A stretch of DNA of 64,000 bases from Utricularia gibba (lineage: Eukaryota; Streptophyta; Magnoliopsida; Lamiales; Lentibulariaceae), in contig NEEC01000025.1 in NCBI GenBank assembly GCA_002189035.1, forward strand, positions 620,001-684,000. The letters run 5' to 3'. Below the pieces are notes generated by a model. That model was not told the origin of the DNA. It saw nothing but the letters and a program-made list of their open reading frames with translations, and did no database searches. Position 1 is the first letter of the stretch, and each line of letters starts with the position of its first letter. Positions 34,640 through 46,000 of the stretch are shown one piece after another. Made by a program: the position numbers and the translations under genes.

Positions 34640-35603
34640 ATGGCAGCTCAAGCTCTTGTCTCCTCCTCCTCCATCTGCTCCACTGCGGAGACTACACGCC
34701 GCATATTTGGCGGTCGCCCGGTTCATTCCACTAGAAAGTCTTCGTTGGCAGTCAGAGCTGAAGCCACTCCTCCTGTAAAGGTATCCTGTTGCGAATCAAG
34801 ACACAACCACTGTTTTTTTTTTTTTCTAACAATCATAAATTGTGTTTTCCAGCAAGGAGCCGACAGGCAACTGTGGTTCGCCTCCAACCAGAGCCTTTCC
34901 TATTTAGACGGAAGGTGATTGTAACTTCACTTCCCTCTTTTTGATACCTAACTCCATTGAAGACTTGACGTTGCAATTCGACTTTCAGTCTACCTGGCGA
35001 TTTTGGGTTCGACCCACTCGGTCTCTCGGACCCAGAAGGCACCGGAGGATTCATCGAGCCCAGATGGCTGGCCTACGGCGAGATCATCAACGGCCGCTTC
35101 GCCATGTTGGGTGCCGCGGGAGCCATCGCTCCAGAAATCCTGGGAAAAGCAGGACTCATCCCCCCGAAACCGCTCTCCCCTGGTTCCAAACCGGCGTCAT
35201 TCCACCTGCGGGGACTTACAGCTACTGGGCGGATCCGTACACCCTGTTCGTGTTCGAATTAGCACTGATGGGGTTCGCGGAGCACAGGAGATTTCAGGAT
35301 TGGGCGAAGCCGGGATCAATGGGGAAACAGTACTTCTTAGGCCTGGAAAAGGGATTGGGCGGATCCGGTGACCCCGCTTATCCCGGTGGCCCGTTTTTCA
35401 ACCCGCTGGGATTTGGGAAAGATGAGAAATCACTCAAGGAGCTGAAACTGAAGGAAGTTAAGAATGGGAGACTAGCGATGCTGGCTATTTTGGGTTACTT
35501 CGTTCAGGGCATCTTCACCGGCGTCGGGCCCTTCCAGAACTTGTTGGATCATTTGGCTGATCCCATCAACAACAACATCTTGACCAACCTCAAATTCCAC
35601 TGA
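34640..35603 (+). CDS. LHCA3: Photosystem I antenna protein Lhca3, one-base frame break
   Basis: Three exons: 34640-34780, 34853-34914, 34989-35603. The product is an LHC-family chlorophyll a/b protein of the PSI antenna, imported into the chloroplast. [13 protein letters not shown] opens the transit peptide. Helix and chlorophyll-binding motifs include [33 protein letters not shown] and [19 protein letters not shown], ending LTNLKFH. The frame breaks at the C run 35160-35165: upstream reads GKAGLIP, downstream resumes [11 protein letters not shown] one base out. With one more C the exons total 819 nt, 272 aa, matching known Lhca3. It is the only complete LHCA3 here; a partial copy lies at 42518-42765. 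Confidence 0.95.
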
Positions 35604-36431
35604 CCCACCGATCACACCTTCTTCCCAGTGTTGCCGATCGCCGCAATGTAGTTCCCCACCTCACGAGACACTGGAGAAAGAAAGAAAGAATAAGCATCTT
35701 AATGTTTATTGACACAAGTATCTTAAAAGCTGAACCAAGTGGTCACATGATTCGTGATAACTGGGACTTGAGTGATGCTACGCGAGTGTATATTAGGCCT
35801 AGGGGTGCTCCTATACTTCCAAGTCCTTCTGCCGGGTGTGTTGGAAATCCACGTCCTGCCGTGCCGAGTTTTCTTCTCCAAACTTCATCGTGTTCTAAGT
35901 TTTCACATACAACCTCATAGGGAGGAGCCATCTTATGTGGTAGATGTCCCTCTAGGCACTGATGCCAAGTGATTATCCCATGATCCTCCAAACTACAAAG
36001 GCTCCTTGAAGTTACCTATCTTCTTCTTATGCTTTGTTTATGTGGTAATAAAAGCCAAATATCACTGTCTACCTACGTATCGCACATCTCCAACCAATCA
36101 ATTTTTACCATCACATCAAAACCCACAAGTTCCAAGTGCGCTGGGAACAATTTCTAGTCGACTAGAAGCATCAAATATTTTATCATCAAGGGTCGATTCC
36201 ATCAAGTTAAGAATCAAAATAATAACACTTTCGTTAAAACTACAACAAAAGTTGTTTTATTTGTATGCACTGCAACGGCAGCCTGAGGTGTACTTGCTTC
36301 ATATATTCTCCAACTCACCGGGCCGTTTCACCCTCTGCATGGTCTTACAACCAGAGCGAGGAAGATGCTGCCATTATCGCAAGTTCACATCAAGCCATGA
36401 TTCGATCTGCATACCAACAGTTCGTAATGAT
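35604..36431. other. LHCA3 3' region, with a duplicated ABC1K8 exon
   Basis: LHCA3 3' untranslated region followed by the ABC1K8 copy A 3' region. It includes a decayed second copy of the last ABC1K8 exon at 36302-36370. No independent gene. Confidence 0.55.
36302..36370 (-). pseudogene. Decayed duplicate of the last ABC1K8 exon (copy A)
   Basis: On the minus strand this matches the true last exon (36505-36432) across the segment for IFLALV and MQRVKR, but carries stops and changes (GTTGTAAGACC in place of the IRS codons). A matching relic sits at 42937-43011 beside copy B, so the exon doubled before the gene did. Confidence 0.8.
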
Positions 36432-39400
36432 TTATATCATCTTCTCGAACTCATCCAGCCGTTTCACCCTCTGCATGGATCTTATGACCAGAGCCAGGAA
36501 GATGCCTGCATTATTGCAACTTGCAAGTTACAGTATACCATAATTCGATCTGCATTACCAACTTTTGAAATAACCACTTGCTCGGTGGCATCCAAAGAAC
36601 TAACCTGCTCCGACAAAGGCAGCACCAGATATGAATTGACTGCCTCTGTCACTCAAGGTCACCCCTAGGTTCAATAAGACGCCTCCTACAACTGTATATA
36701 TTGTTGCCATCTGCAATATTGTCGCCTTCCGAGCTGCTCTCTCCGACTTACAAGAAGAAAGGTGGCGCTTTAAAAATGTAATCAATCTACAACTTGCATG
36801 TTAAAGAAATAACGTAGGCATAAGGTTAATGTTTTCAATAAACAAGCTGGTAACTCCTAGTAAACAGCCTTTTCAGCTCTCTTGTAACTATTTTTGTGCA
36901 ACTTGCATTTTCTTCTATACATGGAAAGGAATGGAGCATCAATGAAAAAGTAATCGATGCTTTCTAAATTCTAAAGAAGCTGCTGTGGCTGCCTTCACTA
37001 GGAGCTGATGCGGTGACTGAAGTTATTTGGTAAAGGAAATTTATTTATTTTTTCAGAGAAGTGGTAAATGAAATCCAAGAGATCATCCCATCATGAGACA
37101 AGGAATGAGATATAACATTTGTACCTCCAATACTCTGACTCGCAGCTTTAATTCTCCAGTTTCAAGCTGGTTCACTATTTCCTCAATTCGCTTGATTCTT
37201 GAAGGCACTGAGATTGTAGACACCCTTGCCTGACCAGCAAGTGAAAATCATAAACACAAAGTAACATAGCTGAAAATGAAACGCTGCTGCACATGGAAAA
37301 GCAATTTTCAATTGTGAATTTTTTAGTATAAACGAACATCGTCAGCTTGTTTTCTTAATTCTTCAACAAGCAATTCTGCAGTCCGCCGTTGTTGTCTCAA
37401 ATCTAACAGCTCCTGCCAGCATTCGATAAATGCTGAGTTAGAGATGTGCCTTTCACAGAAAAATACAGTATAAGAAAAAACGTAACCTGTGCATACGGTG
37501 CTGCAATTTTTGCAAAGGAAAAGTTGGGATCCAAACTGTATCCAATGCCTGCAGCATAAATAAGTAATGTTAACTAACATGAGATTTTCGAAGGGAACTT
37601 TCGCATATGTAGTCTTCTTCATAAAGGTCACCTTCAAGTGTTGTAAAGGCTCTTAACAAGAATGTAAAATTAGCAGGAAACCGTAATGGCTGATCAGTTG
37701 CTATTGCAAACAAATCCTGAAATGAAGAAAGCCTATCTTGACCGTTAACACTTGAGAGTAGCAAATTTTGTGTGTGACAAATGATAGGTGGACTAAGAAA
37801 ACCATCGATACTTCTCAAAATGATAAGTAATAACCCGATAGGTAAATTCACCTTCACTGAGTAAAATTAAATGGAAAAAAGGTGCCCGCCAACAAAAGGA
37901 TCAGTTAATACGGATTCTGTTAACAATCAAATCTACATATCGTGGTGTCAGAAAGAGAAAAAAATTGATGATGCTCTTGATGGATTGAGCTGATGCTGAA
38001 AAAAAATATTTGTATACTGTCAATTGGACTAGCACAACATTAAGAAGAGGGCGGGATGTTCAGAGTTAATAAAGGATGAGGTAATTGGCAAAGGTTTCAC
38101 TGCTTCAAGGTTAGATAATTGAACAGACTTGAACCAACTTTTTTTCTAGAAGAGAACAGTAAAAAGATATCTGATTTAAGATATGAAAAATATTTATCCG
38201 AAATAAATAATAACCATAAAACTAATATTAAAATTGTTGCGACCACTCAAAAAGATCATGGAAAATAGAAATTCTCTTTATGGAGGAGAAAGGAAGGTGT
38301 ATTATATAGCGCTTGCTAATGAAAAAGTAAAGTTGTAGTTAGACCATGTCTCATTACGTTTCATCGGTGAAAAACAGTTCTCAACTAACGCTGTATACTT
38401 TCTCAAAAGAGACACTGGCTGAAACTTAAATAACGCAACTAGTTTTCTGCCGGTATAAATAACTGCGAGCAGTTCTTGAACCATTTATCCTTGCCTAAAA
38501 TCAAGTCACAGGCTAGCATTTCACAAGACTACTAATGATGCCATATTGTGTCCTGATCATTGTTAGTTCCTCCAAGCATCAGGTTGAAATACATACTCCA
38601 CAATCGCCAGCCATTTAACAATATTTTCAAAATTATTAAGAAGCAATGAGAGTACGGAATTGATTTGCAGGATACCTCACCAATTGTTGATAGTGTTTGT
38701 TGCTGATCAGGTGTTCGAGTTAACAGGTTATCCAAGAAAAACTTTATGGATCTTCTCACCTAAAAGGAGAAACATTAAGAAGAATCCAAGCATCAGATAT
38801 GGCAGAATCATAAATCACATTGCAAGCATGTGAATCCAGGTATTTTGTATTTAAAACAGAAAAACAGAGACAAAGCACAAATTCCAAACAATATACAGAT
38901 GACATGTCCCCTGTGGGTTGAAGTGCTCCAAGATCCACCAGGCACTGAATCACCTGAAAAGTTGGCAGTAGGGCGTGAAAATCACCTCATTTGCATGTAT
39001 CCAAATGCCAGCCAATAAAGACACCCCATTTTAAACAATACAGCTTTCAAAAATCAAACAGGCAACCTGACCTTTTTTACATCGTTTTCATAGACAGCGT
39101 AGAAAAGTCCCAGCAGCTTTTCTCTTGTAAAATTCTTAATTTCTCCCATCATACCGAAGTCATAGTATATTAGGGCCTCATCCACATCAACAGCAAGATT
39201 TCCAGGATGAGGGTCAGCATGAAAGAATCCCGTCTTAAGTATCTGAAGCAGTGAGAGCGCATCAAACTTTGCTGTGGCCAGCTGAAAAATTAAAAAAAAT
39301 GGAGAACGCAGTGTCAAAAGCCTATAATTGGCAGGGTTCTTGCCTGAATTAAATAGGCCTCGATAGCACGTGATGAAATATTTGCTCGACTATAGCCCTG

Positions 39401-41394
39401 TGCATCAATCATATCTAGCCGATTGATCTTTATGCCTGCACAAATTGGTAACAACTCAAAATGTGGAAGCAAAAATTAGAATTTATCTTGAAAAGATAAG
39501 AATAAGCTCAACTTTCCTTAGGGAAATTTAACCAGAAGTGAACAAAAAAAGAATACCAGGAACATACTCCAGTGTCAGGACCTTTGTCGATGTGTAATCC
39601 CAATATACAATCTGGGATGAACAAAATAAACGTTATAGGAACGAGAATCCAATTTACTAGATGTTAGTGAGGAAGTTTGCTCGTTGGAAACATACAGGTA
39701 TCCGAACCCACTTCACATTTCGAAAATCACGACGAAATCTGTCTGCATTTTTTCCTTCATTCACATAGTCAATTTCCTGGTACAAAATCCTGAAATTGAC
39801 ATCATCAAACAAGCTTGTACTTAGATATACGTAACAAGGATTGAGCATTGGCATTATACAAGTTGTTAACGGTTACAGAACTTAGGTATTGAACAACTTG
39901 CCTTGCACATTCTTCATAAATACCAATCCAATCCCTGGATGGACCACCTAGACTTTCACTTCTTTGGAAGTAGTTGGCGATCAGTTTTAGGTTTTCTATA
40001 GAAAAGAAAAACTTCATTAAGCAACCCAAAGAGTCTTAATGATGAAAATACAATTGCAGCAAAGGCCGCAGGGTGCTGACTGAGATCAATGTCGAAAAGC
40101 TTTTTTAGCCCCGGTCTCTGAACCTTCACAACTACTTCCTCTCCATTATGTAGGATAGCTCGATGTACCTAAAAACAAAGCAAAAAAGAAGATCATAATT
40201 TCTGAAGCAAAAGATTAAAAAAAAAAAGCAAGAATGTGGACAGCACATGCCTCAATCAAGGCTGTAATCTCTTGATCTAATATAGTTAATATCATCAACA
40301 TTGATTTTTCCAGCAGATGTAGACGGAGATGCAAACCATAGTTCATTCATTTCATTTCATGAACTTCTAAAAAATCACCTGACCAAGGCTGGCAGCAGCA
40401 ATTGGAAGGTCTTCAAACTTCTTGAACAACAGGTGGATGGGGTTACCCAACTCTTTCTGAATGAAACTCTTAGCCATGCTGGGTGCAAATGCAGGCACCT
40501 TATCCTGAATCAGATGCCAACGAGCAGTTACATTACACATCAACTTCTGCTCTTAATCAATGATGAATTGTTACAACTTATTTCTTTTAGCACACCTGCA
40601 ACTTGGCAAGCTCCTCCACGTATTCTTTAGGTAATAGATCTGATCTTGTCGAAGATAGCTGTCCAATTTTGATAAATGTAGGGCCAAGTTGCAGGACACG
40701 CTCCCTTAACCATGATGCTGTTCGTCTATTTCGCCTTTCCTGATGACCATTGGATCATAATACCAACAGTTCTATTACAAGTATACCACCAGCAAGAATT
40801 AGCAGAAACCGCTACAAAACTGTAGATCAAGCCCACCTTCTTTTCATCAGTGAATCCTCCAAGGTATGCCCACTTTGCATTATCGAGAAGAACACGGACT
40901 CGAAATGAAAGAACAAAAGTCCATACATCTATGCTTCTCTGAATTGAACTGTAGTTCTCATTTGCCCAGTTAAAACCTTCATCCGAAGTTAGAACTTTTA
41001 CCCCTTCCACAGGAAGAAGGCCCTTAGTCCTATATTCTGGTGTAGCTAGGGGATTTGCAATCCTCTTGACGACACTCCTTCCATTCGCTAAGCTTACCGC
41101 TTCATCCGACGTGTATGCTGCGTCCAGACCGCTTTTGAAAGGAGAAATTTGTTTCTTGGACTCAGAATTAGGAACCATTTTAGCAGGTCGGCCATTTGTA
41201 CCAATCTCTGCCTTCAACTCAGCCTCTTGCAATCCAACACAAATTCTCCTATGCGTTACTTTAATACTTCGAGGAATTCTATCAAATTTTGCGTAGTTTG
41301 CCTTTGATAGTGCACCCGAAAGCCAATAATCTCCTCCAAGTCTCTGTTGAGAAGAAGTAGGCGAACATGCGTGTGAAGCAAGTGTTGGCGCCAT
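36432..41394 (-). CDS. ABC1K8: Chloroplast ABC1-like kinase ABC1K8, copy A (intact)
   Basis: Seventeen exons in transcript order: 41394-40837, 40739-40596, 40504-40379, 40168-40081, 39995-39902, 39789-39696, 39611-39557, 39435-39344, 39242-39072, 38953-38897, 38759-38676, 37716-37632, 37548-37487, 37412-37338, 37229-37125, 36746-36605, 36505-36432; total 2106 nt, 701 aa. The Ser-rich N terminus is a likely chloroplast transit peptide. ABC1/ADCK motifs: GPTFIKIGQ (KxGQ), AAASLGQVH (Ala-rich loop), VVVKVQRPG (Lys), [19 protein letters not shown]. Two hydrophobic C-terminal segments suit envelope or plastoglobule attachment. ABC1K8 (OSA1) affects chloroplast lipid, iron and stress responses. Introns after exons 5 and 8 appear to use GC donors. 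Confidence 0.94.
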
Positions 41395-42272
41395 CGAAGT
41401 ACCTAGCAAGACCTGAAAAGCGGTCTTAAAAATAGGGGAATAGAAGAGATGGTGGGCAGGGGAGTAGATCAACAGATAATGCGAGAAACACCAAAAGAGT
41501 GGAACATCGCGAAAACCATCAGAACAAGCTCTCCAAAGTTCATTCAAAATCGCGATTCAAGTTTCATCTCCTGGATGCCGTAATTTATCCGGCGAGACTT
41601 AAAAACAAGAACTGCAAACAATCAAATGAAATATCGAATGCGGGGCGCCCCCACGTCACGCGTACAGACCCAAGTAACTTACTTCTTAACCGGAGATTAT
41701 TTATGATGCCACCGGAAACTTGAGAAGTTTGCATTAACCCAAAGGGAGGAACTAGGGGCAGCAGGAGATGAAACGAATGAAGGGAAACTTCTGTTGAATT
41801 TTGTACCGCTCAGAGTCGATTGGCTGTAGAGATCCTGGTCCTCTGTCAGGGAGGGGAGCCACGTGTCCGAAGAGAATTCACTACTCTCTCTCAAAAGAAT
41901 CTTCAGGTCTGCTTCAAGGATTCGAATACAAAAGAATATCCCAAATGGTGGTGATCGAGGGGTAAAGTAGCTGGCAAGAAAGCAAATAAAAATCGGATTT
42001 CAGCTCTCTGGAATGGTGAGTCTCTACTTAATACTAGCATGGATGCAAGCATCCTCCTGGTCAACTCACGCTCTATCGCTAGATTTCGTGTTGCTGCCCA
42101 GACGTGCTAACCGATCACGCCCCATAATTCCGAAAATTTTCGTCTACGGCTCCTTGCTTGTCTTCCTTGGCTGGGGTCTGAAACCTTGAAGCTACTAGCT
42201 TCAGGGTCTGCTGATGGTATCGTAGAGCCCCATCTGGAGGGAGGTTCACCGAGCCAGTTGTCTCATCACCAA
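41395..42272. promoter_or_regulatory. ABC1K8-A upstream and duplicated formin promoter
   Basis: Leftward promoter of ABC1K8 copy A joined to a copy of the formin 5' flank. From about 41700 it aligns with 48595-49084 before the intact formin. Confidence 0.65.
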
Positions 42273-42519
42273 ATGGGCAAGATGGGCATAACGGCAAAAG
42301 AAAGTTTCTTTTTTTATGTGTGCATTCTTTTGCCCTTCACTGCCCTGGCTGCCGCCGTAGAAACAAAGTGGGAGGAACAAAACGCTTTGGTAGTCTATCT
42401 ACACGATTTGGGCTTCGCGAATCAGGAGTCGGTACGCTGATGTTACGGTTTTTCTTTTCTTCTGCCAAACACTGATTGTCCTTTCAGAAACTTTTTTGGG
42501 TTCACCTTTTCGATTTAGT
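42273..42519 (+). pseudogene. Formin exon 1 copy with cut intron 1
   Basis: Exon 42273-42431 is 159 nt, the same length as the intact formin exon 1 (49085-49243), and encodes the related signal peptide (MGKMGITAKESFFFY) with the same GTACGCTGA donor. About 85 bp of intron 1 follow, then the sequence changes abruptly to LHCA3 exon 1. No further formin exons are attached, so this is an orphan first exon made by the duplication. Confidence 0.9.
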
Positions 42520-42765
42520 CTCCACGGCGGAGACTACACGCCGCATATTTGGCGGCCGCGCGGTTCATTCCGCAAGAAAGCCTTCGTTTGCAGTCAGAGC
42601 TAAAGCCACTCCTCCTGTAAAGGTATGCTGTTGCGAATCAAGACACAGCCAATGTTTTTTTTTTTTTTTTTTTCTAACAATTATAATCTGTTTTCCAGCA
42701 AGGAGCCGACAGGCAACTGTGGTTCGCCTCCAAGCAGAGCCTTTCCTATTTAGACGGAATGCAAT
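42518..42765 (+). pseudogene. LHCA3 fragment: partial exon 1, intron 1, exon 2
   Basis: Matches LHCA3 from within the transit peptide ([13 protein letters not shown]) through the end of exon 1, intron 1 with its T run, and exon 2 (about 42699-42759). It then leaves homology; the large third exon and about 1.2 kb after it are missing. There is no start codon of its own, so it cannot make an antenna protein. If transcribed from the formin-type promoter upstream it could be spliced into a chimera. Confidence 0.92.
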
Positions 42766-42936
42766 CAGTATGTCTTTTATATTTCTAGTTTAATACAAAC
42801 TAGAACCATAATCATAAAGCGTCAATCTCAACAAGTGAAGAATCACATAATGAGAACACTTTCATTGAAGATACAACAAACGTTGTGACATTTACCTATA
42901 CTGCAATGGCATCCTGAGGTGTAATATGCTTTATAC

Positions 42937-43011
42937 ATTCTCTAATTCATCGGGCCCTTTCACCCTCTGCCCGGTTCTCACAACCAGAGCGAAGAAGAAG
43001 ATGCTGCTATT
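42937..43011 (-). pseudogene. Decayed duplicate of the last ABC1K8 exon (copy B)
   Basis: Counterpart of the relic at 36302-36370, lying just downstream of the true last exon 43139-43066. Confidence 0.75.
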
Positions 43012-43065
43012 ATCGCAGGCACATCAAACCATAATTCCATCTGTACAGCAACATTTGGTAATGAT

Positions 43066-46000
43066 TTATATCATTTTCTCTAACTCATCCAGCCCTTTCA
43101 CCCTCTGCATGGATGTTATGACCAGAGCGAGGGAGATGCCTGCATTATTCCAACTTGCAAGTCACAGTATCACATAATTCGATCTGCATACCAAATTTTG
43201 AAATGACCAGTTGCTCAGTGGCACCTGGAGAACTAACCGGCTCCAACAAAGGCTGCACCAGATATGACTTGACTGCCTCTGTCACTCAAGGTCACCCCTA
43301 TGTTCAATAAGACGCCTCCCACAACTGTATATATTGTCGCCATCTGCAATATTGTTGCCTTCCGAGCTGCTCTCTCCGACTTACAAGGAGAAATGTGGCG
43401 CTTTAAAAATTTAATCAATCTACAACTTGTATGCTAAAGAAATAACTTAGGCATAAGGTTAACGTTTTCATAAAACACGCTGGTAACTCCTAGATAACAG
43501 CCTTTTCAGCTCTCTTATACCTATTTTTGTGCATTTTGCATTTTCTTCTATGCATGGAAAGAATGGAGCATGAATGAAAAAGTAAACGATGGTTTCTAAA
43601 TTGTAAAGAAGCTGCTGTGGCTGCGATCACTGGGAGCTGATTGAGGTGACTCCGTTATTTAGTGAAGGAAGCTTTTTCAGAGAAGTAGTAAAGGAAATCC
43701 AAGAGATCGTCCTATCATGAGGTGAGGAATGAGATATAACATTTGTACCTCCCAACACTCTGACTCGCAGCTTTAATTCTCCAGTTTCAAGCTGGTTCAC
43801 TATTTCCTCAATTCGTTTGATTCTTGAAGGCACTGAGATTGTAGACACCCTGGCCTGGCCAGCAAGTCAAAATAGTAAGATAGCTGAAAATGAAATGCTG
43901 CTGCGTGCGGTAGGACCAATTTTCAATTGCGAATTTTTAGTATAAACGAACATCATCAGCTTGTTTTCTTAATTCTTCAACAACTAGTTGTGCAGTCTGC
44001 TGTTGCTGTCTCGAATCTAACAGCTCCTGCCAGCATTTGATAAAAGCCAATTTAGTTTCGCCCTTCACAGCAAAATACAGTAGAAGAAACAATGTGACCT
44101 GTGCATACGGCGCTGCAATTTTTGCGAAGGAAAAGTTAGGATCCAAACTATATCCAATGCCTGCAGCATAAATAAGTAATGTTAACCAACATGAGGTTTT
44201 CAAAGGGAACTTTCGCATATAGTCTTCTTCATAAAGGTCACCTTCAAGTGTTGTAAAGGCTTTTAACAAGAATGTAAAATTAGCAGGAAACCATAATGGC
44301 TGATCAGTTGCTATTGCAAACAAATCCTGAAATGAAGAAAGCGTACCTTGACCGTTAAAACTTGAGAGAAGCAAATTTTTATATGCGACAAATGATACGC
44401 AGATTAACAGAACCACCGGTACTTCTCAAAATGATAGATGAGTAATAACATTCACAGAGCAAAATTAAAGTGAAAAAATAGTGCCAACCAACAAAAGGAT
44501 AAACTTTAATACGGATTCTGTTACCATTCAAATCTACATATCAATGCGTCAGAAAGAGAAGAAAAAATTGATGATGCATTTGATGGATTGAACTGATGCT
44601 GAAAAACCTATTTATATACTGTCAACTGTACTAGCACACCAGTAAGAATAGAGTGGGATATTCAGAGTTAATAAAGGATTAAGTAATTGGCAAAGGTTTC
44701 ACTCCTTCAAGGTTAGATAATTGGACAGAGCTGAAACGGCTTTTTTCTAAAAGAGAACAGTAAAAAGGCACCAGATTCAAGAAATGAAAATATTTATCTG
44801 AAATGAATAATAACCATAAAACTGCTACTAAAATAGTTGCAAGCACTCAAAAAGATCATGGAAAATAGAAATTCTCTTTATGGAGGAGAAAGGAAGATGT
44901 ATCATATAGTCCTTGTTAATGAACAAGGAAAGTTGTAGTTAGATCATATCTCATTACATTTTGTCAGTGATAAACTCTTTTCAGCTAACATTATATACTT
45001 TGTCAAAAAAAAACACTGGCTGAAACTTAAATAACGCAAATAGTTGTCTGCTGGTATAAATAACTGCAAGCAGATCTTAAACCATGTATCCGTACCTAAA
45101 ATCAAATCAAGCATGTTAATCCACAGCCGCAGGCTAGCATTTCACAAAACCACTAAATAATACCATGTTGGTTCCTTCAAGCATCAGGTTGAAATACTTA
45201 TTCCACAATCACCATCCATTTAAAAATATCTTCAAAATTATTAACAGGCAATGAGAGTAAGTAATTGATTTGCATGATACCTCACCAATTGCTGATAGTG
45301 TTTGTTGCTGATCAGGAGTTCGAGTTAATAGGTTACCCAAGAAAAACTCTAAGGATCTTCTTACCTAAAGGGAGAACAAAACTTGATCATTAAGGAGAAG
45401 CCAAGCATCAGATATGGCAGAAAGATAGATCACATTGTAAGCATGTGCATCCAGGTATTTTGTATTTAAAAAGGAAAAAAAAAACAGAGACAAAGCACAA
45501 ATCCCAAGCAATATACAGATGACATGTCCCCTGTGGGTTGAAGCGCTCCGAGATCCACCAGGCATTGAATCACCTGAAAAGTTGGCAGTAGGGCGTGAAC
45601 ATCACCTCCTCATTTGCATGTATCCAAAAGTCAGCCAATAAAGACACCCCATTTTAAACAATGCAGCTTTCAAAAATCAAACAGGCAACCTGACCTTTTT
45701 TACATCGTTTTCATAGACAGCGTAGAAAAGTCCCAGCAGCTTTTCTCTTGTAAAATTCTTAATTTCTCCCATCATACCGAAGTCATAGTATATTAGGGCC
45801 TCATCCACATCAACAGCAAGATTTCCAGGATGAGGGTCAGCATGAAAGAATCCCGTCTTAAGTATCTGAAGCAGTGAGAGCGCATCAAACTTTGCTGTGG
45901 CCAGCTGAAAAAATTAAAAAAAATGGAGAACGCAGTGTCAAAAGCCCATAATTGGCAGGGTTCTTGCCTGAATTAAATAGGCCTCGATAGCACGTGATGA

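Larger units (their letters stand above)
34678..42519. repeat. Tandem segmental duplication, left unit
   Basis: This unit contains LHCA3 from mid exon 1, ABC1K8 copy A and the first exon plus part of intron 1 of the formin. Gene by gene and intron by intron it is homologous to 42520-49344. The left edge is judged from where LHCA3 similarity begins in the relic at about 42520; the right edge is where formin-intron similarity ends at the same point. Confidence 0.9.

Noticed and set aside
34941-35603. Separate gene starting inside LHCA3
   Set aside because: Its first 70 residues are LHCA3 exon 3 in the wrong frame; it becomes real LHCA3 sequence only after 35165.
39054-39317. Extra segment [13 protein letters not shown] as part of ABC1K8
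   Set aside because: Family alignment runs from LIQ straight to ILKTGFF, and CTGCTTCAG before ATACTT is a good acceptor, so this is intron.
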